The notes: generated by a model from the sequence alone, not told the origin. A stretch of 28,241 bases of DNA from Eubacterium sp. UBA5416 (GCA_002409525.1 DHNM01000048.1:5845-34085); one strand, 5' to 3'; counted from the stretch's first letter, positions 16,430 through 24,756 are shown. Translations and numbers: made by a program.

Positions 16430-18565
16430 TCAGTCTTGCCGTATGTTACCGGCAACAATGACAATTTCTTCATCCTGGCTAAACGCAGCAAGTTCAATGC
16501 CTGTCAACAGTTTCAGCTGCTCGAATTCCGTGACTGTGAAATCCATCACTCTTGCACCCGCACAGATATAGATGTCCGGCCGAAGGATAACCTCACTCTG
16601 ATAGACAGCCATATCCTCCCAGAGAGACTTCATCGTATCCTCTGACGCATCAACGGTTGTCTTGACTGCCTTTGAATATCCCCTTTGAATTTTGATAAAC
16701 CCTTTTTTGTCCAGAATACGGACCGGCGAAGGTTTTTCCTCATCAACTTTGCTCTTCTCGCCAAAGACATAAAAGTGTGGAGTCTGGCACATCAGTTCCG
16801 TGTCTTTTTCCTCTATTCTCATATCATCGGCTGCAATGGTACGGGCTTCTTTCTCGGTACATTCCTTCAACAGGTCAGTCGTCTTAACCTCGGTGGAACC
16901 GGTCGCAATTGCTGTTACCTTCGATGTCTGCGAATCAATCTCTATATGCACCTCAACACTTTCTTCTGTGGCTCCGCTTTCAATCGCCTTATCCATGGCT
17001 TCATTTTTTATCTCACTGATATCATCCTTCGTGGGAGATGGAATAATTCTTTCTACAACATCGCGAACCATAGACAATGCAACACCAATTGATGAGATAA
17101 CCTCCGCATTTTCAGGAATCGAATACTTTACCTTCATTTTATTCGCGAAATATACGATCAGCGAAGCGGCTCCTCCGCCGACGCCGACCAGTGAAATCTG
17201 GTCCTTCTCCAGTTTATATTTATCCGCAAGTTCCAGGATAACGGGCTCAATCTTCGCATAAGAACGCTCCATGACCTGTGTTGCGATATCCTCCACTGTA
17301 GTTCCACAGTAATCGGCCAGCGCCTGCATTGCCAGCTTTGCCGCCTCAGCATTTCCATAAGAGAAATGTTCCGGCTTTACGAGTCCCAGCACGTTCGCCG
17401 CACAGGAGTTTGTGATGGTGATTCTCTCACCATTTGCCAGGCGGACTGCCACATAATCATCGGGATCACCCGGTTTCGGACTAAAAAACTCTATTGTCGG
17501 TTCTTTGATATCCTCCGTTTTCTGATATACGGAATACTCCAGACCTGCAATATGTGCAGATCTCGGCCCTACATCAATCACGCCGTTTTTGTCCGCACGG
17601 ATCATACTGCCTCCCGCACATCCCAGTACCCGCACATCAAGACTGCTGATGTAGGTTGAATGGCCGCCCACAATCGAATAATCAATGGCCGGACGGCCGT
17701 TTTTGATCACACCGATATTCGTGGTGGTACCTCCTACTTCAAAATAGACACCATTCGAAGCGCGCAGATACATAAGACTTCCCATAACGGATGCCGCAGG
17801 CCCTGACAGCATCGTGAGAACCGGGCGTTTTTTCATCTCATTGATTTCCATGACTCCGCCATCACCGCGCATAATCATAAGCGGCACAGAAACACCGGCC
17901 TCTTTCACAGCCTCTTCTGTAGAAACCGCTGTGTCCAGCATCTTAGGAAGTATCGATGCATTGATCGCGGCCGTGCGCGTTCTTCTGGTCAATCCATACA
18001 GTTTTGTTATATCTGATGCCATCGTAGTCGGAAGATCATCCTCATCGCAGACACGGTAGACCAGCTGCTCCGCTGAATTGTCGTCCACGCCAAATGCCAT
18101 AGAAGCCACGATTACCTGTGCCCCCCGGTGAATCAAATCCTGCACACTGTTTTTCACACTGGTCTCATTCACATCCTTTAGCTTTAGAAAGGCATCCACG
18201 ATTCTGATGTTTTTACCGCCTCCGAGATCAATATCGTCCAGATTCAACTGACGCTTTGCCAGAAATCCTTCAAACCCGCCTTTCGCCATTCCGAGTACAC
18301 CGACAACTGCCACGTCTCCTTCCACAAGAGCGTTTGTTGCCTGCGTTGTGCTGTGAGCTACAAAAATAACGTCTGAGGGGGCTATCGAATTCTCATGCAG
18401 GCAGTTGATAAAACTCTCCACAACACCCGCGGCCACACCTCTTTTGTCATCATGTGTCGTCTTTACACTTGATTTTCCTATAATTTCATGAGTCTGATTA
18501 TCCATAGCAACTGCTTTTGTATGAGTGCCGCCGACATCAATTCCCATTCTTACTTTTTTTCCCAT
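16430..18565 (-). CDS. Hydantoinase/oxoprolinase family protein, HyuA-like
   Basis: 711 residues, the usual length of HyuA-type subunits. The family cleaves cyclic amides such as 5-oxoproline, hydantoins or related lactams with ATP, and some members act on ketones with a second subunit. Sequence signs of the sugar-kinase/Hsp70-type ATP fold: MGIDVGGTHTKAV (7-19), VFVAHSTTQATNAL, LTRRTRTAAINASILP, LSGPAASVMG, FEVGGTTTNIGVI (about 277-289) and VGVGGGAASLIVYFA. The C-terminal 180 residues (from about 530) are more variable. No HyuB partner gene is nearby, so it may work alone or with a dispersed partner. AGGAGG precedes the ATG by about eight bases. It lies between the transporter and the GntR gene; substrate unknown. 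Confidence 0.9.
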   Translation of the reverse strand: MGKKVRMGIDVGGTHTKAVAMDNQTHEIIGKSSVKTTHDDKRGVAAGVVESFINCLHENSIAPSDVIFVAHSTTQATNALVEGDVAVVGVLGMAKGGFEGFLAKRQLNLDDIDLGGGKNIRIVDAFLKLKDVNETSVKNSVQDLIHRGAQVIVASMAFGVDDNSAEQLVYRVCDEDDLPTTMASDITKLYGLTRRTRTAAINASILPKMLDTAVSTEEAVKEAGVSVPLMIMRGDGGVMEINEMKKRPVLTMLSGPAASVMGSLMYLRASNGVYFEVGGTTTNIGVIKNGRPAIDYSIVGGHSTYISSLDVRVLGCAGGSMIRADKNGVIDVGPRSAHIAGLEYSVYQKTEDIKEPTIEFFSPKPGDPDDYVAVRLANGERITITNSCAANVLGLVKPEHFSYGNAEAAKLAMQALADYCGTTVEDIATQVMERSYAKIEPVILELADKYKLEKDQISLVGVGGGAASLIVYFANKMKVKYSIPENAEVISSIGVALSMVRDVVERIIPSPTKDDISEIKNEAMDKAIESGATEESVEVHIEIDSQTSKVTAIATGSTEVKTTDLLKECTEKEARTIAADDMRIEEKDTELMCQTPHFYVFGEKSKVDEEKPSPVRILDKKGFIKIQRGYSKAVKTTVDASEDTMKSLWEDMAVYQSEVILRPDIYICAGARVMDFTVTEFEQLKLLTGIELAAFSQDEEIVIVAGNIRQD

Positions 18566-18611
18566 TTAATCTGCCTCCTATAATGATCGCACGATGGCAA
18601 ATGACAAGAGC

Positions 18612-18650
18612 GGGGCCGGCGCAGATTTTCACATCCATAACGCCCGCCCC
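18612..18650. other. GC-rich hairpin in the transporter-hyuA gap
   Basis: GGGGCCGGCG (18612-18621) pairs with CGCCCGCCCC (18641-18650) in 9 of 10 positions across a 19-nt loop, within a 124-bp gap. There is no T run in the direction of the operon, so it is more likely an mRNA-stabilising or partial-attenuation structure than a full terminator. Confidence 0.55.
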
Positions 18651-18689
18651 CTTATATGTTTTTGCCAGATACTGTTTACTTATTTTCTT

Positions 18690-20051
18690 TTATCCAAACA
18701 TGAAATAAGCCGCGATACACAGAATTGCACCTGTGATCCATCCGGTTATGATAGAATATTTCATAAATTCCTTTGAACTGACCTTGGAATACCCAAGTCC
18801 CCACGCTACCCAGGACTGTGTAATGTCAAGATGCTGAGGAACGATTGTTGTAACTGCAAATAGAGGATACAGAAGGGTAACAGGAAGACTTGTGACTGAG
18901 AGTACTACAGCCGCAATCGCTGTTCCTGATCCTACAAGGTTTGTCGGTCCTCTGAAAAATCCAAGCGGAATGATCAATGCAAAAAGCAGTGCAAGTGCGA
19001 GTGCTGATTTCGGGAATATATTGCCGATTACCGCCTCGAAATAAGGTGATGCATAGCTCGCTGCATTATTGAACATAGCCAGAGTGAGTAGAAATCCCAC
19101 CATAGGTGCCACATCCACGGCTCCGTCCGAGAACTGTTTTGCCAGCATCCGGCAGACTGCAGAGAATCCGCCTTTAAATTTTCCACATACAAGCAGAGCG
19201 TAGACTGCCGAAATAATAAATGCAAGAATTACAGGACAGTCAAAGATTACAACGAGTAATACGGGCAGAATTACAGAGATCCATGAAACTGCAGGTGCAT
19301 TTTCCTTCGTCTGTTTCGGTGCAGATGCAGCCCAGTTGTGGCGGACTTTCTGTTTGCTGAGCGCCAGGTTGGCCACAATCAGAACCACAACCAAAGCTAC
19401 AACCATCATAATAATCCCAAATTTAAAATACTGCTGATATGAGTAATCTGTGAGGAATGCCTGATTCAGCCCTCCCAGAATTCCCTGATACTGCTTGAAG
19501 TTTGTAACATTGATACAGATACCTGCCATAATGGAGCCCATGAACGCGAAGAGTGCGATTGCGGAAGGAATCCCCAGAGCCTGCAGAATCGGCATCACGA
19601 TAACTGCGATGGAGATCACAGGGCCAATACCTGTCATCGATGTAAAGCACAGTGAAGTGACAATGCATAGCAGCACCATCGTAATACGCGGCTTGTCGCC
19701 TCCAAGTTCCACGACTTTCCTGATTAATGTTGCCGCAATCCCAGTATCCATAAGGACACGTCCGAAGAACGCACCAAAGAATATATTTACAAGAATTGAT
19801 TTTGCATAGTCTTCAGGGCCTGTCTGATACACATACGACAAAACATCGACAATCGTCTGCGGAACTTCCCTTCCTCCCACTTCCTTGACCATGACCGGAT
19901 TCGGGACGATTGCATTGCCGATCAATGACAATAACGTCCATATCGTAGCCATAACAAAAAATCCAATCATCAGATTACGACCTTTTACACAATAATAAAC
20001 CATGCATATAAAGGTGGCAATCATAAGAATACCAATAATAATTTCTGTCAT
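18690..20051 (-). CDS. Ion-transporter-superfamily permease (carboxylate/citrate or gluconate-like)
   Basis: 453 residues, almost wholly hydrophobic, with an estimated 11-12 membrane helices in two similar halves: helices 1-6, then a charged cytoplasmic loop at about 240-255 (SKQKVRHNW...KQTKENAP), then helices 7-12. Re-entrant-type loops rich in small residues and Pro occur in both halves (SMTGIGPVISIAVIVMP and FFRGPTNLVGSGTAIAAV), as in CitMHS, GntP and related carriers that co-transport organic anions with protons or sodium. I cannot name the family with certainty. Its place between a YiaK-like dehydrogenase and a HyuA-like enzyme suggests it imports their substrate. It has its own promoter with operator-like boxes. 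Confidence 0.82.
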   Translation of the reverse strand: MTEIIIGILMIATFICMVYYCVKGRNLMIGFFVMATIWTLLSLIGNAIVPNPVMVKEVGGREVPQTIVDVLSYVYQTGPEDYAKSILVNIFFGAFFGRVLMDTGIAATLIRKVVELGGDKPRITMVLLCIVTSLCFTSMTGIGPVISIAVIVMPILQALGIPSAIALFAFMGSIMAGICINVTNFKQYQGILGGLNQAFLTDYSYQQYFKFGIIMMVVALVVVLIVANLALSKQKVRHNWAASAPKQTKENAPAVSWISVILPVLLVVIFDCPVILAFIISAVYALLVCGKFKGGFSAVCRMLAKQFSDGAVDVAPMVGFLLTLAMFNNAASYASPYFEAVIGNIFPKSALALALLFALIIPLGFFRGPTNLVGSGTAIAAVVLSVTSLPVTLLYPLFAVTTIVPQHLDITQSWVAWGLGYSKVSSKEFMKYSIITGWITGAILCIAAYFMFG

Positions 20052-20079
20052 TTCCTTCTTTCTCCTTTTCAGATATTTC

Positions 20080-20113
20080 TAACTGGCATGTTAGTTCTTT
20101 AACTGAAATGCTA
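20080..20113. promoter_or_regulatory. Tandem operator-like boxes, candidate GntR sites
   Basis: TAACTGGCATGTTA (20080-20093) and TAACTGAAATGCTA (20100-20113) share 11 of 14 bases and start exactly 20 bp apart, so they face the same side of the helix. The first is a TAAC-N6-GTTA inverted repeat. The second covers the -10 box of the transporter promoter and the first lies just past +1, where a repressor would block transcription. Assignment to the operon's GntR protein is inference. Confidence 0.5.
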
Positions 20114-20136
20114 CCATTCGAATTATAGAAAGTCAA
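20108..20136 (-). promoter_or_regulatory. Internal promoter for transporter-hyuA-gntR-ogg
   Basis: Minus-strand TTGACT (20131-20136), 17-bp spacer, TAGCAT (20108-20113), in a 146-bp gap after the YiaK-like gene, giving a leader of about 50 nt before the transporter ATG. Confidence 0.6.
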
Positions 20137-20197
20137 CCAATGTTTAGAGATATTAATATTTTTGTCACATTATACGAAATTATGCGGTCTGTTTTGT

Positions 20198-21241
20198 CTA
20201 TTTTCCCGATATATCTGTTACATTCAGATTCCCGTCCGCAATCTCTTGGACCTGGGACCAGATTTGTTCATCAACCCGAACGCCTTCCTTCATGCTTTTC
20301 TTTCGGGTCTGCACCGTACGTTCTCCCGGGCATGTCACAGGTGTGCCCTGTTCTGCGGGATGTGAATGATCCGCAGCAAAAACTCTCTCATTCAGCATAC
20401 TCTGAATATCCTCTTTGGAACCGAAGAGATACGGATCATAGGCAATAAAGATCTGGCAGCATCCGGTGCAGCTTCCCCGGTTTTCCTTATCCATGTTAAA
20501 ACCACTTTTCCCGTTTGCCATAAGTGCCGCCGACATATCAAGCACAACTGCCATGCTGCTTCCCTTCCAGTATCCGGCGGGAAGGATCCTCCTGCTCTTT
20601 TCTATCGCACCCGGATCAGAGGTCAGGTCTCCATCTTTGTCAAATCCTCCCGGATAGGGAAGTTCTTTACCGGCAAGACGATACACTCCAAGTTTTCCAT
20701 ATGCATACTGGCTCATAGCCATATCCAGGACAATCGGTCCGTCTTCACGCGGAATCGCCACACAAAAGGGATTATTTCCTACACCCGGCTCATCACTGCC
20801 CCACATCGGCATACAGCTTTCTGTATTCGTCCAGTTGATTCCCATATATCCCGCTTCAGCTATTCTCCACGCATAAGTTCCGCCACGCATCCAGTGAGTC
20901 GTATTTTTCAGGGCCACGATTCCAACCCCATGTATTTTTGCAAGCTCCACCGCCCTGTCAGAGCAATGAACTGCGTTCACAATCCCAATACCCAGATGCC
21001 CGTCATAATTTTCCACAGCACCCTTCGCTGACACGAGCTCCAACTCTGCCCCTGGATTTACCCATCCTTTGTTGACGTACTCCACAAAGCGCGGCACCCG
21101 GTTCAGCCCGTGACTTTCAATCCCGTCAGCACTTGACTGGGCATGTACCGTCGCACAAATCTCAGCGTTTTCTTCACTCAGACCTGCAGTCTCCATTGCT
21201 TTTTTAATTGTCTCTTTTAAAACGTCATATTCAATACGCAT
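20198..21241 (-). CDS. Ldh2/YiaK-family NAD(P)H-dependent oxidoreductase
   Basis: 347 residues. This family reduces alpha-keto acids with its own non-Rossmann fold (malate/L-lactate type 2, ureidoglycolate dehydrogenase, 2,3-diketo-L-gulonate reductase). The protein looks closest to E. coli YiaK: His44 in ESHGLNRVPRF matches YiaK His44, NTTHWMRGGTYAW matches NANHWMRGGSYGW, and RLAGKELPYPGGFD and RRILPAGYWKGSSM are also near-identical. A 2,3-diketo-sugar-acid or similar alpha-keto acid is therefore a reasonable substrate, but no other sugar-acid gene (ula, yia) is present. I start at ATG 21239-21241 with AAAGGTG upstream; the GTG at 21269-21271 that overlaps the previous stop would add a ten-residue extension the family lacks. 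It follows the metallopeptidase-like gene by 26 bp. Confidence 0.9.
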   Translation of the reverse strand: MRIEYDVLKETIKKAMETAGLSEENAEICATVHAQSSADGIESHGLNRVPRFVEYVNKGWVNPGAELELVSAKGAVENYDGHLGIGIVNAVHCSDRAVELAKIHGVGIVALKNTTHWMRGGTYAWRIAEAGYMGINWTNTESCMPMWGSDEPGVGNNPFCVAIPREDGPIVLDMAMSQYAYGKLGVYRLAGKELPYPGGFDKDGDLTSDPGAIEKSRRILPAGYWKGSSMAVVLDMSAALMANGKSGFNMDKENRGSCTGCCQIFIAYDPYLFGSKEDIQSMLNERVFAADHSHPAEQGTPVTCPGERTVQTRKKSMKEGVRVDEQIWSQVQEIADGNLNVTDISGK

Positions 21242-21267
21242 ATGAACTTTCACCTTTCCTTTCTCTG

Positions 21268-21969
21268 TCACATGCCACTCTTTCGGCCTGTGTCTTTCAA
21301 CATTTCTCTGTATAATTCAACCGCATCTGACGGAGACTGCCCGTAGATCAGCAAGACATCCAGCAGATAGGGCGAATAACATGTATCTGTCATCTCGCGG
21401 GCAAACGACATCGCCGCGATTTCACTCAATGCCATAATCTTCGAATCACTGTGAAAAGGTCCCAGCGACCATAGACGCAGCTTCTTTTTCTGTGTGAATA
21501 TTTCATCCCTGTATAGATTTTCCACATGATGAAACAACTCATGCGCCAAGATCAGATCCCCGACGTTCAGGCCAGCGGGTAAAGCTGCCGCCACCGCCGG
21601 AGTTTTTACATAGTCTTCTGCGCGTCTTACCACCTTATTGTTCATTCGAATCTGATTCGGCTCGATATACTGAGCAAATATCAGCCGATCTGATATATCT
21701 TCTATTGAGGAAGATACCCGGATTCCCATCGCCTTCGCGAGCAGCCGGGGATCCTGTATATGATAGCTTTCACAAATCCGCTCACTGTACCTGCTTCCGC
21801 ATTCTATAGCCTGTCCCATCCAGGTTTTCTTCTGCTCATCCGTAAACCTACCGTTCAGGGGATCCCCGGAAAAGGCATATTGGTACCAGTCATGCATTTT
21901 AATTTCTGACAAATCGCCGAGCATAGCTGCCAGGGTGTTAACATCGGGGGGATTTTTATCAACGCTCAT
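21268..21969 (-). CDS. ImmA/IrrE-like metallopeptidase-domain protein
   Basis: 233 residues, first gene of the six-gene run. The zinc site is plain: LAHELFHHVE gives His143, Glu144 and His147, and SEIAAMSFAREM about 36 residues later supplies Glu183 as a likely third ligand, as in ImmA/IrrE (DUF955) and related gluzincins. An N-terminal helical part (about 1-70) precedes it, with YSERICESYHIQDPRLLAKAMGIRV resembling the usual entry to the IrrE domain. No helix-turn-helix, signal peptide or membrane segment is visible. I start at ATG 21967-21969 because AAGGAG sits eight bases upstream; the in-frame TTG at 22009-22011 precedes that site. ImmA-type proteins usually cleave a repressor in mobile elements or stress responses, so heading a metabolic operon is odd. 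It could also be a true substrate hydrolase. Confidence 0.8.
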   Translation of the reverse strand: MSVDKNPPDVNTLAAMLGDLSEIKMHDWYQYAFSGDPLNGRFTDEQKKTWMGQAIECGSRYSERICESYHIQDPRLLAKAMGIRVSSSIEDISDRLIFAQYIEPNQIRMNNKVVRRAEDYVKTPAVAAALPAGLNVGDLILAHELFHHVENLYRDEIFTQKKKLRLWSLGPFHSDSKIMALSEIAAMSFAREMTDTCYSPYLLDVLLIYGQSPSDAVELYREMLKDTGRKSGM

Positions 21970-22115
21970 GTTGTCTTCTCCTTTTGAAATCCGTGTATCA
22001 TAAGGGGGCAAATTACTTTTGACCTCTATGATACCCTACTTTTCTCCAAAAAGGAATTGCATTTTACATATTAATTGTAACCAGTAATTTTTTATTATGT
22101 TTTTTTACAAATTTG

Positions 22116-22144
22116 TTACATTTTTGCAACAAAAGTGATATACT
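22116..22144 (+). promoter_or_regulatory. vanY-like gene promoter, extended -10
   Basis: TTACAT (22116-22121), 17-bp spacer, TATACT (22139-22144), with TGA directly before the -10 (extended -10 motif). A 10-bp palindrome ACAAATTTGT (22107-22116) abuts the -35. Confidence 0.6.
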
Positions 22145-22158
22145 AATGTTTTAAGATA

Positions 22159-22213
22159 ATAGCCAGGGTAAAATGGTTATATTTTCATGGCCGAATGAAA
22201 TGATTAACTTTCA
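22159..22213 (+). promoter_or_regulatory. Structured leader of the vanY-like gene
   Basis: ATAGCCA (22159-22165) pairs with TGGTTAT (22174-22180). TTTCAT (22183-22188) pairs with ATGAAA (22195-22200) around a GGCCGA loop, but TGAAA (22196-22200) can instead pair with TTTCA (22209-22213), so the last two helices exclude each other. I do not recognise a known riboswitch. Confidence 0.35.
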
Positions 22214-22261
22214 GACCCGTAAAAATAAGAAAATCACAATTCCCAGCAGGAGATATAATAA

Positions 22262-23083
22262 ATGAACAACAATTTTCAAAAAGACAGAAAAGACCGGAAA
22301 AAAAGGCTGAGATTACACTGTGGAATCGTATTATTCGGTTTGACAATCATGTTAGGCGCAACACTGAGCCACGTTCCCGCAAAACAATCAAACGAATCAC
22401 ACGAAATCAAATCAGATTATAAAGTTAAAGATAAAAAAGCTGAAACTGCCAAAAACAACGAAGCGAAGAAAAAGGCTGAAACTGCAGAGGCAAATGCCGC
22501 AGTTCTATCTATGTGGAATCACGTTCTAGTCAATCCCTGGAACAAACTGCCGGAGAACTTTACGGTGGACCTGCAGCAATTAGGTGACGGACAGGCCATA
22601 GATAAAAGAGCTTACCCCGATTTGCAGGCAATGATGGACGATGCACGTGCACAGGGTCTTTCGCCTGTAATCTGCTCTTCCTACCGCGCACCGGAAAAGC
22701 AGGAATACCTGTTTGACGACAAAATCAAGCGCTGCGAGGAACAGGGATATTCAAAAGAAGAAGCCGAGAAAGTAGCTGCAACCTGGGTGGCACTGCCGGG
22801 CACCAGTGAACATCAGACCGGTCTTGCCCTCGACATTGTCTCCTCAAACAATCAGACACTGGAAAAAGAGCAGGAAGATACTCCCGAACAGCAATGGCTC
22901 ATTAATAATTCCTATAAATACGGTTTTATCCTGCGATATCCATCCGAAAAGAGCAACATCACCGGTATCAGTTATGAGCCATGGCATTATCGGTATGTGG
23001 GACGGGAGACAGCAAAAATCATCCATGACAGTGGCATCTGTCTGGAGGAATATCTGGACAGCCTGAAACCGGGAACGAAATAA
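22262..23083 (+). CDS. VanY-like D-alanyl-D-alanine carboxypeptidase
   Basis: 273 residues. It trims the terminal D-Ala from peptidoglycan stem peptides outside the membrane. A positively charged start (KDRKDRKKRLRLH) is followed by one hydrophobic segment at about 20-37, an uncleaved signal anchor or signal peptide. A Lys/Glu/Ala-rich coiled linker (about 50-80) leads to the LAS (M15B) domain. Zinc and catalytic residues are all present: SSYRAPEKQ (139-147), TSEHQTGLALD with His184 and Asp191, and EPWHYRY with Glu239 and His242. AGGAG lies about seven bases before the ATG. It converges with the regulator gene, leaving only 5 bp between stops. No vanA, vanH, vanX or two-component genes are near, so this is a housekeeping cell-wall enzyme, not a resistance cluster. 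Confidence 0.94.
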   Translation: MNNNFQKDRKDRKKRLRLHCGIVLFGLTIMLGATLSHVPAKQSNESHEIKSDYKVKDKKAETAKNNEAKKKAETAEANAAVLSMWNHVLVNPWNKLPENFTVDLQQLGDGQAIDKRAYPDLQAMMDDARAQGLSPVICSSYRAPEKQEYLFDDKIKRCEEQGYSKEEAEKVAATWVALPGTSEHQTGLALDIVSSNNQTLEKEQEDTPEQQWLINNSYKYGFILRYPSEKSNITGISYEPWHYRYVGRETAKIIHDSGICLEEYLDSLKPGTK

Positions 23084-23088
23084 AAAAA

Positions 23089-24639
23089 TCATTGTACATC
23101 CTCGTACTTTAGCAGGTGGAGAGACATCAGAATCCGAAAACGAATTTCCGGATTCTGAAGATCCAGTCCGCTTATTTGCTGTACCCTGTCGATTCGATAC
23201 AACAGTGTGCTTCTGTGAATATACAGCTTTTCTGATGCATGTGTAATATTCATATTGGATTCCAGATATATCTTAAGGGTGTGTAGCAATTCTGATTTAT
23301 GACTCTCATCATAAGCCGTGATTTTTGTAAGGCCCTCGGGGCAGAACATTCTTGCGGGATATCCTTTGATACCTTTCATAAGAATGTAAGGCACAACGTA
23401 ATCCTCAAACTTATAGCACCAGAACATCGGATCAACTTTTTGACCGATTTTCAGGGCAATTTTCGTCTGTTCATAAAATTCTCTGATCTGAAAGAAATCG
23501 TCTGATACCCGGCTGATTCCGGCTTTGAAAATTCCTTCTCTGAGGAATAGGATGAAGGACGAATAAAATTTCTGGATATCTGTATCCAACTTTGTCTTGT
23601 TTACAAGCATTAATATGCTTTCTTCATAAATAAATGCAAAAGAACAGGGGAATTGTGCCTCCAGCTTATGACAGGTCACTTCTCCGGCACTGATTTTGAA
23701 ATCTCTTTCATCCATTTTAATCCTGATGCAGATGTATTTGTCATTTCTTTTCCAATCATGCTCATTCAGTCGATAAGATAGAGAATGTTCATCGACAATC
23801 TTGTCATCCAAAAGTTTTGCAAACATGGATTCCAAGATTCTTTTTTCCTGATTCGATGCGTCACTATCCCATCTCAGCGAGCAGCGTATACATTCAGCGA
23901 GCACGCCCATCATCTGCTGATCTGTCCTTGTGAAATTTCTGTTCGTCTCACTGATACAGAGACGTCCGGCATATCTGCCTTCCTCCCAGATGTTTATGTA
24001 CATAACACGTTCTGGGGAAAAATCGTCTTCATACATCTGAACACCCTGTGTCGACATCGTTTCCTTGAAGTTTTTCTCATACTTAAAATTATTGATCGTC
24101 TCTATCGAGAGAACTTTTCTGCCTGTATCCTTATCATCTTCCCAGATTGTTTCGCCGTCTTTTTCATTTGCGGAACCCAAAAGGAAAAGATTCCTGTCAT
24201 ACACATGAATCATATTATCAAATATGCCGCTGCTCAGTCGGCATAAACTCTCTATGTCAGCGTGATTGACCAGTGCCTGACAGAGTCGTTCTTCCCAATC
24301 CTGATAATGAAAGAAAAGTCCCTGGACTTTATTAAATATGCCCTGAAAAGTTCCGGCACTCGAAAGATAAATGATATTATGATTTTTCTTATTCTTCAGG
24401 CATGCATATTCGCTCAGATTTTCCACAATGCAAATGCCATAAAAATCATTCCTTTTTTCAATTTCTTCTTTCATATCTTTTATTCGGCCAATACAGATAA
24501 AATCTTTATTTTGCTGTATTACATCGCTGCGGTAACATACCGCTCCCTTTAAATGGAGTGACCCTTCTGGCTCATCTGCCCAGACATCGCTGTAGCTTTG
24601 TTGCAGAAAGTCATATAAAATTGTCATACTCAGGCGCAC
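23089..24639 (-). CDS. PucR/CdaR-type transcriptional regulator
   Basis: 516 residues. The C-terminal HTH_30 domain is typical: LLHTLKIYLESNMNITHASEKLYIHRSTLLYRIDRVQQI (about 447-485), then a helix with RFRILMSLHLL. The preceding 200 residues contain a GGDEF-like/CdaR middle domain (KYICIRIKMDERDF, FAFIYEESILMLV). The N-terminal half (1-250) resembles a sensory domain of the PucR_1 or GAF kind but has no clear signature. The start is GTG 24637-24639, with GGAGG eight bases upstream; the next in-frame ATG is too far from it. It diverges from the URO-D-like gene, and a palindrome over its own -10 implies autoregulation. Regulators of this type usually activate purine, amino-acid or sugar-acid genes when a small ligand is bound. 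Confidence 0.88.
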   Translation of the reverse strand: MRLSMTILYDFLQQSYSDVWADEPEGSLHLKGAVCYRSDVIQQNKDFICIGRIKDMKEEIEKRNDFYGICIVENLSEYACLKNKKNHNIIYLSSAGTFQGIFNKVQGLFFHYQDWEERLCQALVNHADIESLCRLSSGIFDNMIHVYDRNLFLLGSANEKDGETIWEDDKDTGRKVLSIETINNFKYEKNFKETMSTQGVQMYEDDFSPERVMYINIWEEGRYAGRLCISETNRNFTRTDQQMMGVLAECIRCSLRWDSDASNQEKRILESMFAKLLDDKIVDEHSLSYRLNEHDWKRNDKYICIRIKMDERDFKISAGEVTCHKLEAQFPCSFAFIYEESILMLVNKTKLDTDIQKFYSSFILFLREGIFKAGISRVSDDFFQIREFYEQTKIALKIGQKVDPMFWCYKFEDYVVPYILMKGIKGYPARMFCPEGLTKITAYDESHKSELLHTLKIYLESNMNITHASEKLYIHRSTLLYRIDRVQQISGLDLQNPEIRFRILMSLHLLKYEDVQ

Positions 24640-24658
24640 AAGTACTGCCTCCCTTCTC

Positions 24659-24697
24659 TTTCCTATAAACTATAGGAAAATTAATATAGAAAGTCAA
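24659..24697 (-). promoter_or_regulatory. pucR-like gene promoter with palindromic operator
   Basis: Minus-strand TTGACT (24692-24697), 17-bp spacer, TATAGT (24669-24674). The -10 lies inside TTTCCTATA-N3-TATAGGAAA (24659-24679), a perfect 9-bp inverted repeat. Confidence 0.7.
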
Positions 24698-24756
24698 TGA
24701 CTATACAGGATTTTTTTCCACTGTTACTTCATTTATAATGGAACTGACGATAACTA

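Noticed and set aside
20366..21031. Open frame of 221 codons on the plus strand opposite the YiaK-like gene
   Set aside because: The minus-strand frame carries clear Ldh2/YiaK motifs throughout; the plus frame is a codon-usage shadow.
22262..23083. Glycopeptide-resistance (van) cluster
   Set aside because: Only a VanY-type carboxypeptidase is present, without VanA/B ligase, VanH, VanX or VanRS. Such enzymes are common housekeeping proteins.
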